Both the position numbers and the translations under genes were made by a program. From contig URBP01000002.1 of the NCBI GenBank assembly GCA_900546105.1, positions 1 to 52,315 on the forward strand: DNA of 52,315 nt, in the 5' to 3' direction. The notes beneath the pieces were generated by a model. It was not told where the DNA came from. It saw only the letters and a program-made list of their open reading frames with translations, and did not search any database. The stretch comes from an uncultured Collinsella sp. GTDB taxonomy: Bacteria; Actinomycetota; Coriobacteriia; Coriobacteriales; Coriobacteriaceae. Shown here piece after piece: positions 15,713 to 24,254 of the stretch (positions are counted from its first letter, which is position 1; each line of letters starts with the position of its first letter).

Positions 15713-17113
15713 CTACTCTCCTCGCAGGTAAGCTTTGACGTCTTCTTCGATGGGGTCGTACAGGTCGGGGACAATGCCGATGTACTTGCACGCCTCGTAG
15801 AGCACCGGCACCACGTTGGCGTGAATGGCGACGCAGTGGTGGATGTAGGGACCCTCGACGATCTTGGCCTCGAGGCGCTTGAGGTTGTCGACCTCGACCC
15901 ACAGGTAGGTGCCCATGCCGGCCGGGCCGTCGATGCCGCGGGCGTTGCCCAGCAGCAGCGAGTACTCGCCGTTGTCGCCGTCAAAGCGGGCAAGGGTGAG
16001 GTCGCCGTGCTTGGCCTCGGCCGTCAGCGCGCCGGGGTGATCGAAGGCCAGCGGATAGGTGAGCTTGGGCTTGACGGCCGCGCAGCTGCAGGGCCAGGGG
16101 CCGCAGTGCTGCAGCAGCTCGCCGTTCTCGTTATCGGGATGACGCACGGTCCAGTCGGCGAACATGCCGCGGTGACGGCCCAGGTCGGCGGCCTCGACCA
16201 TCAGCGCGGTGATAGCGCCATGGATGTCGGTCTCGCAGACGATGGGGATGCCCATCTCGTTGAGGATTGCGTTGGCGGCGCAGGGCATAATGCCCAACTC
16301 GTCCTGCAGGGCGTTCCAGCACTGGATGGCGCCGGCGTTGCAGCCGTACTTCTCGACCAGGCGCTTCATGGCAATGGCGAGTCCTGCGACCGCAGGAACC
16401 TTGTCTTCGGGGATGCAGATCTCAAAGCTGTCACCAATGTGGGCGAGCATGGTTGCCATGGCCTGCTCGTCAGCCTGGGCGTCGCGCACGGCCTGGACAA
16501 GCTCGGTCATGGGGATGGGCGAAAGCTGGATGTTGAACTTCTCGAGCAGCTCGCCCTCGTTGCACATGGTCGACCAGAAATCGAACGGACGGGTGGCCAT
16601 CTGCAGGATGCGAGTGTGCTTGAAAGTCTTGACCACGTTGCACACGGCCAAAAAGTCCCAGACACCGCGCTCGAACTCGGGATCGGTCAGACGGCAGTTG
16701 GTCATGTAGGTGAAGGGAACCTGGAAGCGACGCAGGACCTTGCCGGTGGCGAACAGGCCGCACTGGCTATCGCGCAGACGGGTGCCGTCGGGCTCGGGGC
16801 GCTCGTCGCGCGGACCCCACAGCAGCACGGGCAAGCCGAGCTCGCGGGCAAGGCGGGCGCAGACATACTCGGTACCAAAGTTGGCGTGGCAGAGCATGAT
16901 GCCGTCGACGCCCTCGGCGCGGAACTTCTCGACGATAGGCGCGATATGGCTGTCGTCGAACAGCAGGCCCTCGTCGTTGATGTCGTCGATATCCACAATC
17001 TCGACGCCGATCTCGCGCAGGCGATCAGCCGTAAGGCCGCGATACTTGATCGCGTCCGGCGCGCTAAAGATGCTACGGCGCGTGGGCACAAAACCGAGCT
17101 TGATCTTATCCAT
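15713..17113 (-). CDS. L-fucose/L-arabinose isomerase-fold protein
   Basis: A 466-residue cytoplasmic protein resembling the fucose/arabinose isomerase superfamily, which interconverts aldoses and ketoses with Mn2+. The region CETDIHGAITALMVE, with an acidic pair, and the histidine-rich YIHHCVAIHANVVP near the C terminus are candidate metal-ligand segments. The N-terminal LGFVPTRRSIFSAPDA and GTEYVCARLARELGLPVLLWGPRDE fit the Rossmann-like half. It is shorter than true FucI (about 590), so the substrate is unknown. It is the first gene of the operon, starting at ATG 17113 six bases after AGGGGAGGG, and the promoter region has LacI-type inverted repeats. Confidence 0.8.
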   Translation of the reverse strand: MDKIKLGFVPTRRSIFSAPDAIKYRGLTADRLREIGVEIVDIDDINDEGLLFDDSHIAPIVEKFRAEGVDGIMLCHANFGTEYVCARLARELGLPVLLWGPRDERPEPDGTRLRDSQCGLFATGKVLRRFQVPFTYMTNCRLTDPEFERGVWDFLAVCNVVKTFKHTRILQMATRPFDFWSTMCNEGELLEKFNIQLSPIPMTELVQAVRDAQADEQAMATMLAHIGDSFEICIPEDKVPAVAGLAIAMKRLVEKYGCNAGAIQCWNALQDELGIMPCAANAILNEMGIPIVCETDIHGAITALMVEAADLGRHRGMFADWTVRHPDNENGELLQHCGPWPCSCAAVKPKLTYPLAFDHPGALTAEAKHGDLTLARFDGDNGEYSLLLGNARGIDGPAGMGTYLWVEVDNLKRLEAKIVEGPYIHHCVAIHANVVPVLYEACKYIGIVPDLYDPIEEDVKAYLRGE

Positions 17114-17139
17114 GTACGCCCTCCCCTAGTCACATGTTC

Positions 17140-17185
17140 AGTAAACAGACGCATGTTTCGTTTTGTTCTGTTTACTAAATGTTTT
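17140..17185. promoter_or_regulatory. Operator-like inverted repeats before the isomerase operon
   Basis: AGTAAACAG (17140-17148) and CTGTTTACT (17168-17176) are complementary across 19 bases, followed by TAAATGTTTT (17176-17185). The 9-mer TAAATGTTT recurs at 19226-19234 in front of the LacI-family gene. These are probable sites for that regulator. Confidence 0.5.
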
Positions 17186-17283
17186 ACTCTTCTGTTTAGA
17201 AGTTTAGCGCGAAATACCCGTAGACGGTAGAGAAATCAGCCTAAACGGTATGTAAACAATCTGAACATACAAGGGAAAATCAG

Positions 17284-18010
17284 AACCACCCTTAAAAAGG
17301 GTGGTTTGCTCTTAGGGTATAACCCACGGGCCCCGGGCTCGCGTCTAAAGGCGCGGGCCCGGACTTCGTCCAGGCCTAGTGCATCTTGACCCGTGGCGCG
17401 CCGGTCGAACCGGCGGCATCACCCCCTCTTGAAGGGGTCCTCGTACTCCTTCACGCTCAGCTTGTCCAGTGCGATGTCGTGGGACTCCTGCTCCCTGATG
17501 TACTTGGCGATCGTCGCCTCGTTCAGGCCGACGGTGGACACGCAGTGGCCCTCCGCCCAGAACTTCCTGTTGCCGAACTTGTACTTGAGGTTGGCGTGCC
17601 TGTCGAATATCATCAGCGAGCTCTTCCCCTTCAGGTAGCCCATGACGCTCGCGACGCTGTACTTCGGCGGGATCGCCAGCAGCACGTGCACGTGGTCGGG
17701 CATCAGGTGCCCCTCGATTATCTCGACCCCCTTGTACTCGCACAGCTTCCTGAGGATCTCCCCTATGTCGCTCCTGATTTGGTTGTAGATCACTTTGCGC
17801 CTATACTTCGGCGTGAACACGATGTGGTACTTGCACATCCACTTCGTGTGGGAAAGGCTGTAGGCCTTCTGGGCCATGGCGACCACCCCTTCGACTCGAA
17901 TTCCTGACGGCCTGAACAATCGTCAATATCGGTCGGAGGGGTGGCTTTGTAAAGCCGTTTGTCTCCACCCGCGTAGCGGGTGGTTTAAAGCTGGCCGCTG
18001 CGCGGCCAGC
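17284..18010 (-). mobile_element. IS200/IS605-family insertion sequence, transposase only
   Basis: About 727 bp with hairpins at both ends. AACCACCCTT/AAGGGTGGTT (17284-17306) lies at the 3' side. CCACCCGC/GCGGGTGG (17965-17983) and GCTGGCCGC/GCGGCCAGC (17990-18010) lie at the 5' side. A single transposase gene lies between and no TnpB is present. Subterminal hairpins instead of inverted terminal repeats are typical of this family. Exact ends are estimated from the hairpins. It lies between the sugar operon and its presumed regulator. Confidence 0.8.
17419..17877 (-). CDS. tnpA: IS200/IS605-family Y1 transposase
   Basis: Single-strand DNA transposase of 152 residues, the normal IS200 length. 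The HUH motif is DHVHVLL (H62, H64) and the nucleophilic tyrosine is Y126 in KYIREQE; all three are intact, so the enzyme looks functional. The start ATG at 17877 (MAQKAYSLSHTKW) has AAGGGG upstream; the longer frame to 17919 has no family similarity in the extra residues. It is a classical IS200 TnpA rather than a REP-associated (RAYT) enzyme as far as can be judged by eye. Confidence 0.95.
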   Translation of the reverse strand: MAQKAYSLSHTKWMCKYHIVFTPKYRRKVIYNQIRSDIGEILRKLCEYKGVEIIEGHLMPDHVHVLLAIPPKYSVASVMGYLKGKSSLMIFDRHANLKYKFGNRKFWAEGHCVSTVGLNEATIAKYIREQESHDIALDKLSVKEYEDPFKRG

Positions 18011-18025
18011 AGACTAAAGTCTTGA

Positions 18026-18055
18026 AACAAAAAGAGGACCCCGAAGGATCCTCTT
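18026..18055 (-). terminator. Intrinsic terminator of the LacI-family gene
   Basis: On the minus strand AAGAGGATCC pairs with GGTCCTCTT around a TTCG-type loop, followed by TTTTTGTTT. It lies 65 bases after the regulator stop and immediately outside the IS200 end. Confidence 0.85.
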
Positions 18056-18119
18056 CTGAATGGCACTATGTTAACTGCCCTAGCGAGCTTTGGCACGCTG
18101 CAGGCAATGCCGTCTCCGC

Positions 18120-19130
18120 CTAGATTTCGCGCACGCTCTGGCGCTCGACAAAATAGGTCGACACGGCCGTTTTGCAGGTGTAGCTCTTGGGATTGCGGAT
18201 GTTGCCCACCAGGCGGCGCACCGCGATCTCACCCACCTCGTGCTTGGGAACATGCACCGTGGTGAGCGGCGGGTTGGAAAAAGCGCCCAGAGATAGGTCG
18301 TCAAAGCCGATGATCGAGACATCCTCGGGCACGCAAATGCCGTGCTCGTTGAACGCGCGCATGGCACCCACGGCGAGCACGTCGTTCTCGGCAAAGAAAG
18401 CCGTCGGCAGGTCGTCGTGCGAGGCATTGTCGAGCCACGCGCCCATGTCGCGATAAGCGCCCTCGAGCGTGGTGCCCAGCGTGACGCGCCATGCCGGATT
18501 GGCCTCGAGGTCCGCATCCTCAAGCGCTTGGCGATAGCCGCGCTCGCGGTCCTTAAAGTTGCGGATACGAAGGTCGCCCGCCAGATAGCCGATTTGCTTG
18601 TGACCTTTCTCGATAAGGTAGTCCACGGCACGCAGCACCGAATCGGTATTGGCAATGACCACGGCATCAAAGTACTGGCGGTCGCTCCAGCCATCGAGCA
18701 CAATCAGGTGGGCGGCGGCGTTAGCGAACAGGGCGTAGTCCTCCTCGCCCAACTCCGTACCCATTAGTACAATAGCGGCGGCCGGATCGGCAATCAGGCC
18801 CTCGACCTGCGGACGCACGGCGTCTAGGTCGCTAAAGTCGAGCGAGACAAAGCTCGTGCTCATGCCGTGGCGACGCGCCTGGCGCTCCACGCCCTCGATG
18901 ACCGCGGGGTGGAAGGTGCTCTCGTCCAGGATGGCGCCCGTCTTGCGCGCGAGCACAAACTGGATGCTCTCGAGCTGCGTCGACTGCTGATAGCCGAGCG
19001 ACTGCGCGCACTCCAGGATGACTTTGGCGGTCTCCTCGCTCACGCTGCGCTTGCGGTTGAGCGCGTTGGACACGGTTGCGGGCGAAAAACCGGTGATGCG
19101 GCTGATCTCGCGAACACTTGCTTTGGCCAT
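18120..19130 (-). CDS. LacI/GalR-family transcriptional regulator
   Basis: A 336-residue sugar-responsive DNA-binding regulator. The N-terminal helix-turn-helix is VREISRITGFSPATVSNAL (about 5-23), followed by the hinge helix and a periplasmic-binding-protein-like sensor domain with the usual GFDDLSLGAFSNPPLTTV near the C terminus. The ATG at 19130 follows AGGGGGAACA; the longer frame to 19211 is rejected because family members begin at this Met. It lies just upstream of the isomerase/transketolase operon on the same strand, interrupted by an IS200 element. It shares TAAATGTTT between its own promoter and that operon's, so it probably controls both. Confidence 0.93.
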   Translation of the reverse strand: MAKASVREISRITGFSPATVSNALNRKRSVSEETAKVILECAQSLGYQQSTQLESIQFVLARKTGAILDESTFHPAVIEGVERQARRHGMSTSFVSLDFSDLDAVRPQVEGLIADPAAAIVLMGTELGEEDYALFANAAAHLIVLDGWSDRQYFDAVVIANTDSVLRAVDYLIEKGHKQIGYLAGDLRIRNFKDRERGYRQALEDADLEANPAWRVTLGTTLEGAYRDMGAWLDNASHDDLPTAFFAENDVLAVGAMRAFNEHGICVPEDVSIIGFDDLSLGAFSNPPLTTVHVPKHEVGEIAVRRLVGNIRNPKSYTCKTAVSTYFVERQSVREI

Positions 19131-19212
19131 TGTTCCCCCTAGCAACGGTCGTGGCGGAGCATCGTGGCCTGACCGCCCCGTGACTCGACAACTAAACGAC
19201 CGCAAATTCAAT

Positions 19213-19248
19213 CTAAACAGAATAGTAAATGTTTAATAGCTAGTTTAG
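19213..19248. promoter_or_regulatory. Operator-like site before the LacI-family gene
   Basis: CTAAAC (19213-19218) and GTTTAG (19243-19248) flank the palindrome TAAATGTTTA (19226-19235). The inner 9-mer matches the isomerase operon promoter at 17176-17184. Autoregulation is likely. Confidence 0.5.
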
Positions 19249-19307
19249 CCTGTTGTCAAGCGAAGCGACGCGACTATTCCCCCAACGGGCGTATTTACTC
19301 GGTAGCT

Positions 19308-19343
19308 AAAAAAGCCCGTCCCAAATTGACTACATGGGACGGG
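19308..19343 (-). terminator. Intrinsic terminator of the ribokinase/nucleoside hydrolase operon
   Basis: CCCGTCCCA (19315-19323) pairs with TGGGACGGG (19335-19343). On the minus strand the stem is followed by C and six T residues (19308-19313). It starts 14 bases after the hydrolase stop. Confidence 0.85.
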
Positions 19344-19356
19344 GCGTGAAAATCAT

Positions 19357-20331
19357 TTAGCCCAGGACACGAGCCATACGGGCCTTGAACTCGGACAGGA
19401 AGCGCGGGGCGTCCACGGTGAGCGCCACGAGCGCGCTCTTATCCGGATCGGACAGACGGTGCTCGTCACAGATAGTGCGGCCGCGGTACTCGCCCAGCAG
19501 GTCGACACGAAGATTGCAGCCGAGCGCACCCACGAGCGTGGGATCAATCGCCACGGCAACCGCCAGCGGATCGTGCAGCGCGCAGCCGCCCAGGTAGGGC
19601 GCGTTCATTTCGTACGAACCGATATAGTGCTCGACCATGCTCGCAAACGCGCAGCCAGCCATAGTGCCCGAGCCCGTCCAGCCGGCAACGTCGCGACGTG
19701 TGAGCACCACGCGGTGCGTCACATCCAAGCCCACCATGGTGAGCTTGCGGCCCGAGCGCAACACGGCGTCGGCAGCCTCGGGGTCGCCCGCCATGTTGGC
19801 CTCGGCGCCCGCGCTCACGTTGCCGGGCACGGTAAGCGCACCGCCCATCACGACCACGCGGCCGATGGACATCATCGCCGCCGCATCGCGCTCCAGGGCA
19901 AGCGCCAGATTGGTGAGCGGGCCGGTCGCAACGTAGACCAGATCGGGACCATAGGTACGCGCGGCATCAATCAGGTAATCGACCGCCGCATTGCCATCGG
20001 CCGACGTCGCGCCCACTGGCTCGTACGGCGAGGCGGGCACGCTTGCGCCGCCAATACCGTTCTTGCCGTGGATAAGCATGGTGGACGCCGGCGGCGTGTA
20101 GGGTTCGGTCGCCTTCATGGGACGATCGGCGCCCAGGTACACCGGCACCTCGGGACGACCCAACAGGTCGAGCACCGCCAAGCAGTTGTGCGCCGACTGC
20201 TCGACGCGCACGTTACCAAAGCACGTGGTGATGCCGACGAGCTCCACCTCGGGGCTTGCGATGGCATAGGCGAGCGCCATCGCATCATCCACACCCATAT
20301 CCAGATCAAGGATCAGCTTCTTGGTTGCCAT
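19357..20331 (-). CDS. Nucleoside hydrolase (IU-type)
   Basis: Cleaves ribonucleosides to free base and ribose. The 324-residue protein has the Ca2+-binding aspartate cluster at the N terminus as DLDMGVDDA (D9, D11, D15, D16); the usual T and P of DTDPGxDDA are L10 and M12. VATGPLTNLALAL and the C-terminal histidine in GGCALHDPLAVA complete the active site. It starts at ATG 20331, two bases after the ribokinase stop, with the ribosome site in the end of that gene, and is followed by a strong terminator. With the ribokinase it makes a short path from nucleosides to ribose 5-phosphate. Confidence 0.93.
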   Translation of the reverse strand: MATKKLILDLDMGVDDAMALAYAIASPEVELVGITTCFGNVRVEQSAHNCLAVLDLLGRPEVPVYLGADRPMKATEPYTPPASTMLIHGKNGIGGASVPASPYEPVGATSADGNAAVDYLIDAARTYGPDLVYVATGPLTNLALALERDAAAMMSIGRVVVMGGALTVPGNVSAGAEANMAGDPEAADAVLRSGRKLTMVGLDVTHRVVLTRRDVAGWTGSGTMAGCAFASMVEHYIGSYEMNAPYLGGCALHDPLAVAVAIDPTLVGALGCNLRVDLLGEYRGRTICDEHRLSDPDKSALVALTVDAPRFLSEFKARMARVLG

Positions 20332-20335
20332 TGTT

Positions 20336-21331
20336 CTACTCCGCTTCTCCGTCTACATCCAAACCGTCTAAACCAAACTTGTGCTCGACTTCCGTACGCG
20401 TGGGAATTGATTGCTGAGCGCCCAGGCGCGACACCGTCACCGCCGAGGCGCGAGCGCCCGCCGCCATGCACTCAAAGAGCGGCAGACCCTCCAGACGAGC
20501 TGCAGCAAGCGCACCAATAAACGTATCGCCCGCGGCCGTCGTATCGACCACCGCGCTCGAAAGCGCCGGCATGCGCAGCGGCTCACCGCCATCGCCGAGC
20601 GTAACCGAGCCGGCGCCGCCCAACGTGATGACCGCAGCCCCGGCGCCCTTGTCGAGCAGCGCATTGAGCGCGGCGACGCAACTCGCATCATCTGTGGGCA
20701 GAATGCCCGTCAGCATCTGGCACTCGGTCTCGTTGGGGCAGACCAGGTCGACCGCAGGCCACGCTCCTGCCGGCAGGTCGCAGGCGGGCGCCGGGTTAAA
20801 GATCGTATAGAACCCCAGCTCGTGAGCACAAGCAAGCGCCTCGGCCGTCGCCGCAAGGTCACATTCGCCCTGGGCAATAAAGACGCTTCCGACAGCCGGG
20901 GCAATCTCGCTGGCATCGCCGTCGAGCTCGTCGGCCACCAAGCGCCTCAGTGCGCGGGCAACGTCCTCGCCCGCAAGCGCATGGTTGGCGCCCGGCGACA
21001 GCACGATGCGGTTGTCGCTCTCACAGCGAATGATAGTCGCGGTACCGGTCTCCACGTCATCGCGACGCGCCACAAACTCAACGCCCACGCCGGCATCCTG
21101 GAGCCCTGCCACAAGCGCATCGCCAAAGGTATCGCGCCCAACAGCGCCGATCATGCACGTGCGCGCACCCATGCGCGCAGCGGCAACGGCCTGATTGGCT
21201 CCCTTACCGCCGGCGTTGGTGATAAAACCGCTGCCACCGACGGTCTCGCCCGCGCGCGGCATGCGCTCGCACGCCACCGAAAGGTCCATGTTCATGCTGC
21301 CGAACACCGCAACGATGCTGTGATCCGCCAT
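20336..21331 (-). CDS. rbsK: Ribokinase (PfkB family)
   Basis: Phosphorylates ribose at O5. The 331-residue protein has both PfkB signatures: the glycine-rich NAGGKGANQAVAAARMG (39-55) and DTTAAGDTFIGAL, with catalytic base D269. The ATG at 21331 follows GGAGG by 5-6 bases; the longer frame to 21460 lacks a ribosome site. First gene of a two-gene operon with the nucleoside hydrolase, divergent from the acyltransferase gene. No ribose transporter is adjacent, consistent with ribose arising inside the cell from nucleosides. Confidence 0.92.
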   Translation of the reverse strand: MADHSIVAVFGSMNMDLSVACERMPRAGETVGGSGFITNAGGKGANQAVAAARMGARTCMIGAVGRDTFGDALVAGLQDAGVGVEFVARRDDVETGTATIIRCESDNRIVLSPGANHALAGEDVARALRRLVADELDGDASEIAPAVGSVFIAQGECDLAATAEALACAHELGFYTIFNPAPACDLPAGAWPAVDLVCPNETECQMLTGILPTDDASCVAALNALLDKGAGAAVITLGGAGSVTLGDGGEPLRMPALSSAVVDTTAAGDTFIGALAAARLEGLPLFECMAAGARASAVTVSRLGAQQSIPTRTEVEHKFGLDGLDVDGEAE

Positions 21332-21518
21332 GGAAACCTCCTCGTCTTCAGGCTTTGCGCCCACCGTCGACCAACGATTGTGCACTCTCGCACCCCCTAT
21401 AACTTTAGTCCACTTTGATGTGGACGCGCGCTTGAGCTTGCGCCAGCAGCAAGCATTCACAGGGGCAGGCAGCTACAATGAATACGTGCTGATTATTCTC
21501 GTCATTGGATGATGTTTT

Positions 21519-23735
21519 ATGGAACAACTCTCGCAATCGGGCTCGCGCGGTCGACGCCGCACGGGCAATGAGCCGGCGCCGCACGAACGCGTGAAGGGCG
21601 GGCGCCGCGCCAACGAGCCGCGACGCACCGCGAGCCCCCATCGCGCTTCTGCCAACAACGCGGGCCGCGCCAACACTCCCGCCGCGGAGCAGACGCCTGC
21701 TCGCCCCAAGTCCCGCTACATCCCTGCCCTTGACGGCCTGCGCACGCTCGCCGTCGTCGCGGTGGTGCTCTATCACCTCAACCTCACGTGGGCTCAGGGC
21801 GGCCTGCTTGGCGTCACGATCTTCTTTGTGCTTTCGGGCTATCTGATCACGCGCTTGCTGCTCAACGAAGTCGCTAAGACCGGCCGCATCGACCTTAAGA
21901 GCTTCTGGATTCGCCGCATCCGTCGCCTGGTCCCCGCCGTGGTAACGGTAGTGTTCGTGACCTGCGCGCTGTGCACCATCTTTAACCACGTGATGCTCAC
22001 CAAGATGCGTCCCGACATTCTGCCGTCGCTGCTGTTCTTTAACAACTGGTGGCAGATTATGCAGGACGTCTCGTACTTCAACGCCCTGGGCGACCCCTCG
22101 CCGCTTACGCACTTTTGGTCGCTCGCCATCGAGGAACAGTTCTACCTGGTTTGGCCACCGCTGCTGTTTGCCATGGTGTCCATGCATGTGAGCAAACCCA
22201 ACACGCGCCGTGTGGTCCTGGGACTCGCAGCGGTATCCGCCCTCGCCATGATGGTGCTCTACAACCCTGCCGCCGACCCCAGCCGCGTGTACTACGGCAC
22301 CGACACCCGCGTCTTCTCGCTGCTGCTGGGCGCCTGGATGGCCTTTATCCCCGATCGCGACCTGGCGCCGGTGTGTCTCGCTCATCGTTTGGGGCTCAAT
22401 CGCCTGGCTGGCGCCGCCAAGCACGGCAAGAACGCCGAGGGCAAGCCTAGCGAGAAGGCCGACAACGCAGCCGAGACCGCCCCGGCACAGCCGAGCGCCC
22501 TCGTGCGCTTTTGGTCCTCGCCCGCATCCATCGATGTGTTGGGCGTCGTGGGTCTGGTTGGCCTTGCCGCCATGGTCGCGCTCACCAACGGCTACACCGC
22601 GTTCCAGTATCGCGGCGGCACGCTGCTGTGCTCCATCCTCACGCTCATGGTCATCGCGGCCTGCGTGCAGCCCCAGGGAATGGTTGCCCGCGCGCTGTCC
22701 GCCGAGCCGCTCGTGTGGGTTGGCAAGCGCTCATACAGCATCTACCTATGGCACTATCCGCTGCTGTTGCTTATGAACCCGGTCGCCAACATCAACGATA
22801 CACCGTGGTGGCAGTACATTTTGCAGGTGCTGTTGGTGGTCACCGTGGCCGAATGCTCATATCGCTTTATCGAGACGCCGTTTAGAAAGGGCGCCTTTGG
22901 GCGCACCGTATCCGAGTTCCGCGACGGCACCGCCACGCCCGCCAACTGGGTGCGCGCGCACGTCCCTGCCTGCGCAGCCTGCGCTGTCGTGTTGGTCGTT
23001 GCACTGGGCGGCCTGATCTTTGTGCCCGAGACGTCTGCGCTGAGCGGCGAGGGCGCCGAAGTCCTCAACAAGGAAGCCAAGAACACCGCGCCCACCGACC
23101 AGCGGGCGGCCGACGACACCGACAAGGACAACGACGGCTTCCCCGATGGCTCCTACGATCTGCTTATGATCGGCGACTCCGTGTCGCTGCGTGCCGTGGA
23201 CACCTTTGACGGCGTGTTCCCGCACAGCCATATCGATGCCGAAAAGGGCCGCCAGTTTGATGCGGGCCGCGCGACATTTGAGGGCTATATCCAGCAGAAC
23301 CTTGCCGGCAAAATCGTGGTCTTTGCCCTGGGCACCAACGGCTTGGTAACCGACGACCAGATCGACGCCATCATGGCCGATGCAGGAGATAAGCGTATTG
23401 TGGTGTTTGTGAACACGCGCAGCCCGCAGCCGTGGGTTGGCTCTACCAACCAGGCCATCGCCAACGCCGCTACGCGCTACAAGAACGTGCGCGTTATCGA
23501 CTGGTACGGATACAGTGCCAATCGCAACGACCTGTTCGATGGCGATGGCACGCACCTGTCGACCACTGGCGTGACTGAGTACCTCAACTTGATCCACGAT
23601 GCAGTCAAGAAGGACCTGCCCGTGCATCCCGAGGATCACGTCAACGATCCGCAGCCGGCGGCCGTCAAGTCTGCCACCGACGCACTCGTTAACGCCCTCG
23701 CCTTCAAACCGCACAAGCTCGGCGGCGACAAGTAA
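21519..23735 (+). CDS. OatA-like acyltransferase (acyltransferase-3 plus SGNH domain)
   Basis: Membrane O-acyltransferase of 738 residues, probably acetylating peptidoglycan or another envelope glycan. After a basic N-terminal tail (about 1-65) comes an acyltransferase-3 domain with about ten membrane segments, containing RYIPALDGLRTLAVVAVVLYH and THFWSLAIEEQFYLVWP. An extracytoplasmic SGNH domain follows: block I is MIGDSVS with S554, and block V is DGTH with D676 and H679. The linker is rich in Ala/Asp/Thr. The ATG at 21519 has only a weak GGATGATG upstream. A long GC-rich palindrome follows the stop at 23759-23796. Confidence 0.88.
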   Translation: MEQLSQSGSRGRRRTGNEPAPHERVKGGRRANEPRRTASPHRASANNAGRANTPAAEQTPARPKSRYIPALDGLRTLAVVAVVLYHLNLTWAQGGLLGVTIFFVLSGYLITRLLLNEVAKTGRIDLKSFWIRRIRRLVPAVVTVVFVTCALCTIFNHVMLTKMRPDILPSLLFFNNWWQIMQDVSYFNALGDPSPLTHFWSLAIEEQFYLVWPPLLFAMVSMHVSKPNTRRVVLGLAAVSALAMMVLYNPAADPSRVYYGTDTRVFSLLLGAWMAFIPDRDLAPVCLAHRLGLNRLAGAAKHGKNAEGKPSEKADNAAETAPAQPSALVRFWSSPASIDVLGVVGLVGLAAMVALTNGYTAFQYRGGTLLCSILTLMVIAACVQPQGMVARALSAEPLVWVGKRSYSIYLWHYPLLLLMNPVANINDTPWWQYILQVLLVVTVAECSYRFIETPFRKGAFGRTVSEFRDGTATPANWVRAHVPACAACAVVLVVALGGLIFVPETSALSGEGAEVLNKEAKNTAPTDQRAADDTDKDNDGFPDGSYDLLMIGDSVSLRAVDTFDGVFPHSHIDAEKGRQFDAGRATFEGYIQQNLAGKIVVFALGTNGLVTDDQIDAIMADAGDKRIVVFVNTRSPQPWVGSTNQAIANAATRYKNVRVIDWYGYSANRNDLFDGDGTHLSTTGVTEYLNLIHDAVKKDLPVHPEDHVNDPQPAAVKSATDALVNALAFKPHKLGGDK

Positions 23736-23758
23736 CCTGCAACGCAAACTTCCCACAT

Positions 23759-23796
23759 CCGGAGGGGGTGCCTGCCACGGCAGGCACCCCCTCCGG
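23759..23796 (+). terminator. 18-bp perfect palindrome after the acyltransferase gene
   Basis: Arms 23759-23776 and 23779-23796 are fully complementary with only two bases between, 23 bases after the stop codon. The inner arm (GGTGCCTGCC) resembles the GGTGCCTGTCC loop strand of other palindromes. No T-run follows; it may be a repeat acting as a terminator. Confidence 0.6.
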
Positions 23797-23823
23797 CAGT
23801 TAGGGACGTTCCTTATATGCCGG
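23793..23823. repeat. Palindrome of the GGGGAC-loop family, abutting copy
   Basis: CCGGCA (23793-23798) and TGCCGG (23818-23823) enclose a loop containing AGGGACGTTCCTTATA, close to the GGGGACGTTCTTAC loop at 27667-27695. It shares its left arm with the preceding large palindrome. Confidence 0.6.
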
Positions 23824-23945
23824 CACCCAGGGACACTCCTGACACAGCCGAGGAACGCCCTCCTTGCCCCGAACGTTGTTTCCAAGCCCACACCCGCAGC
23901 AAACAACCCAAAATCACTCTTTTCGAGCCGACTCCAAGAGGTCAT

Positions 23946-24171
23946 GGACAAAAAGGGGCAAATATGAGTACTGTTACCATTTTAGTAGCAGGCAAAACCA
24001 CCCAAAATGACGTCCGAGCGACCCCTACAACCCCCTAAAGCAGCCAACCTGACTGGTTTAAGACATATTGGAGCCAATTTTAATGAACATACTATCGGCT
24101 ATGTCCATTATCTTCTTGGATGTAAATGCTATTCACTTAGCAACAGTACTCATATTTGGCATTTTTTGTCC
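23946..24171. repeat. 226-bp element bounded by 30-bp inverted repeats
   Basis: 23946-23975 and 24142-24171 are complementary at 27 of 30 positions, the three mismatches being together in the outer third. The 166-base interior is AT-rich and has no convincing ORF. It occupies the space between the convergent acyltransferase and Mg2+-transporter genes. A miniature inverted-repeat element and a long structured RNA are both possible; it ends 10 bases before TAACTAACCC with no target duplication evident by eye. Confidence 0.7.
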
Positions 24172-24254
24172 ACTGCCATATAACTAACCCCCTATAGCGG
24201 GCAAAAAAGAGGCCGCGGCCCATGGCAGCGGCCGCTCGAAACCCAAAAGAGGCG

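Noticed and set aside
14565..17230. Plus-strand frames of about 390-510 codons opposite the transketolase and isomerase genes
   Set aside because: Shadows of well-supported genes with catalytic motifs on the minus strand.
17419..17877. IS200 transposase as the enzyme that spreads the GGGGAC palindromes
   Set aside because: It looks like a standard IS200 TnpA with its own end hairpins, which lack GGGGAC. A separate RAYT-type enzyme would be needed, so no link is claimed.
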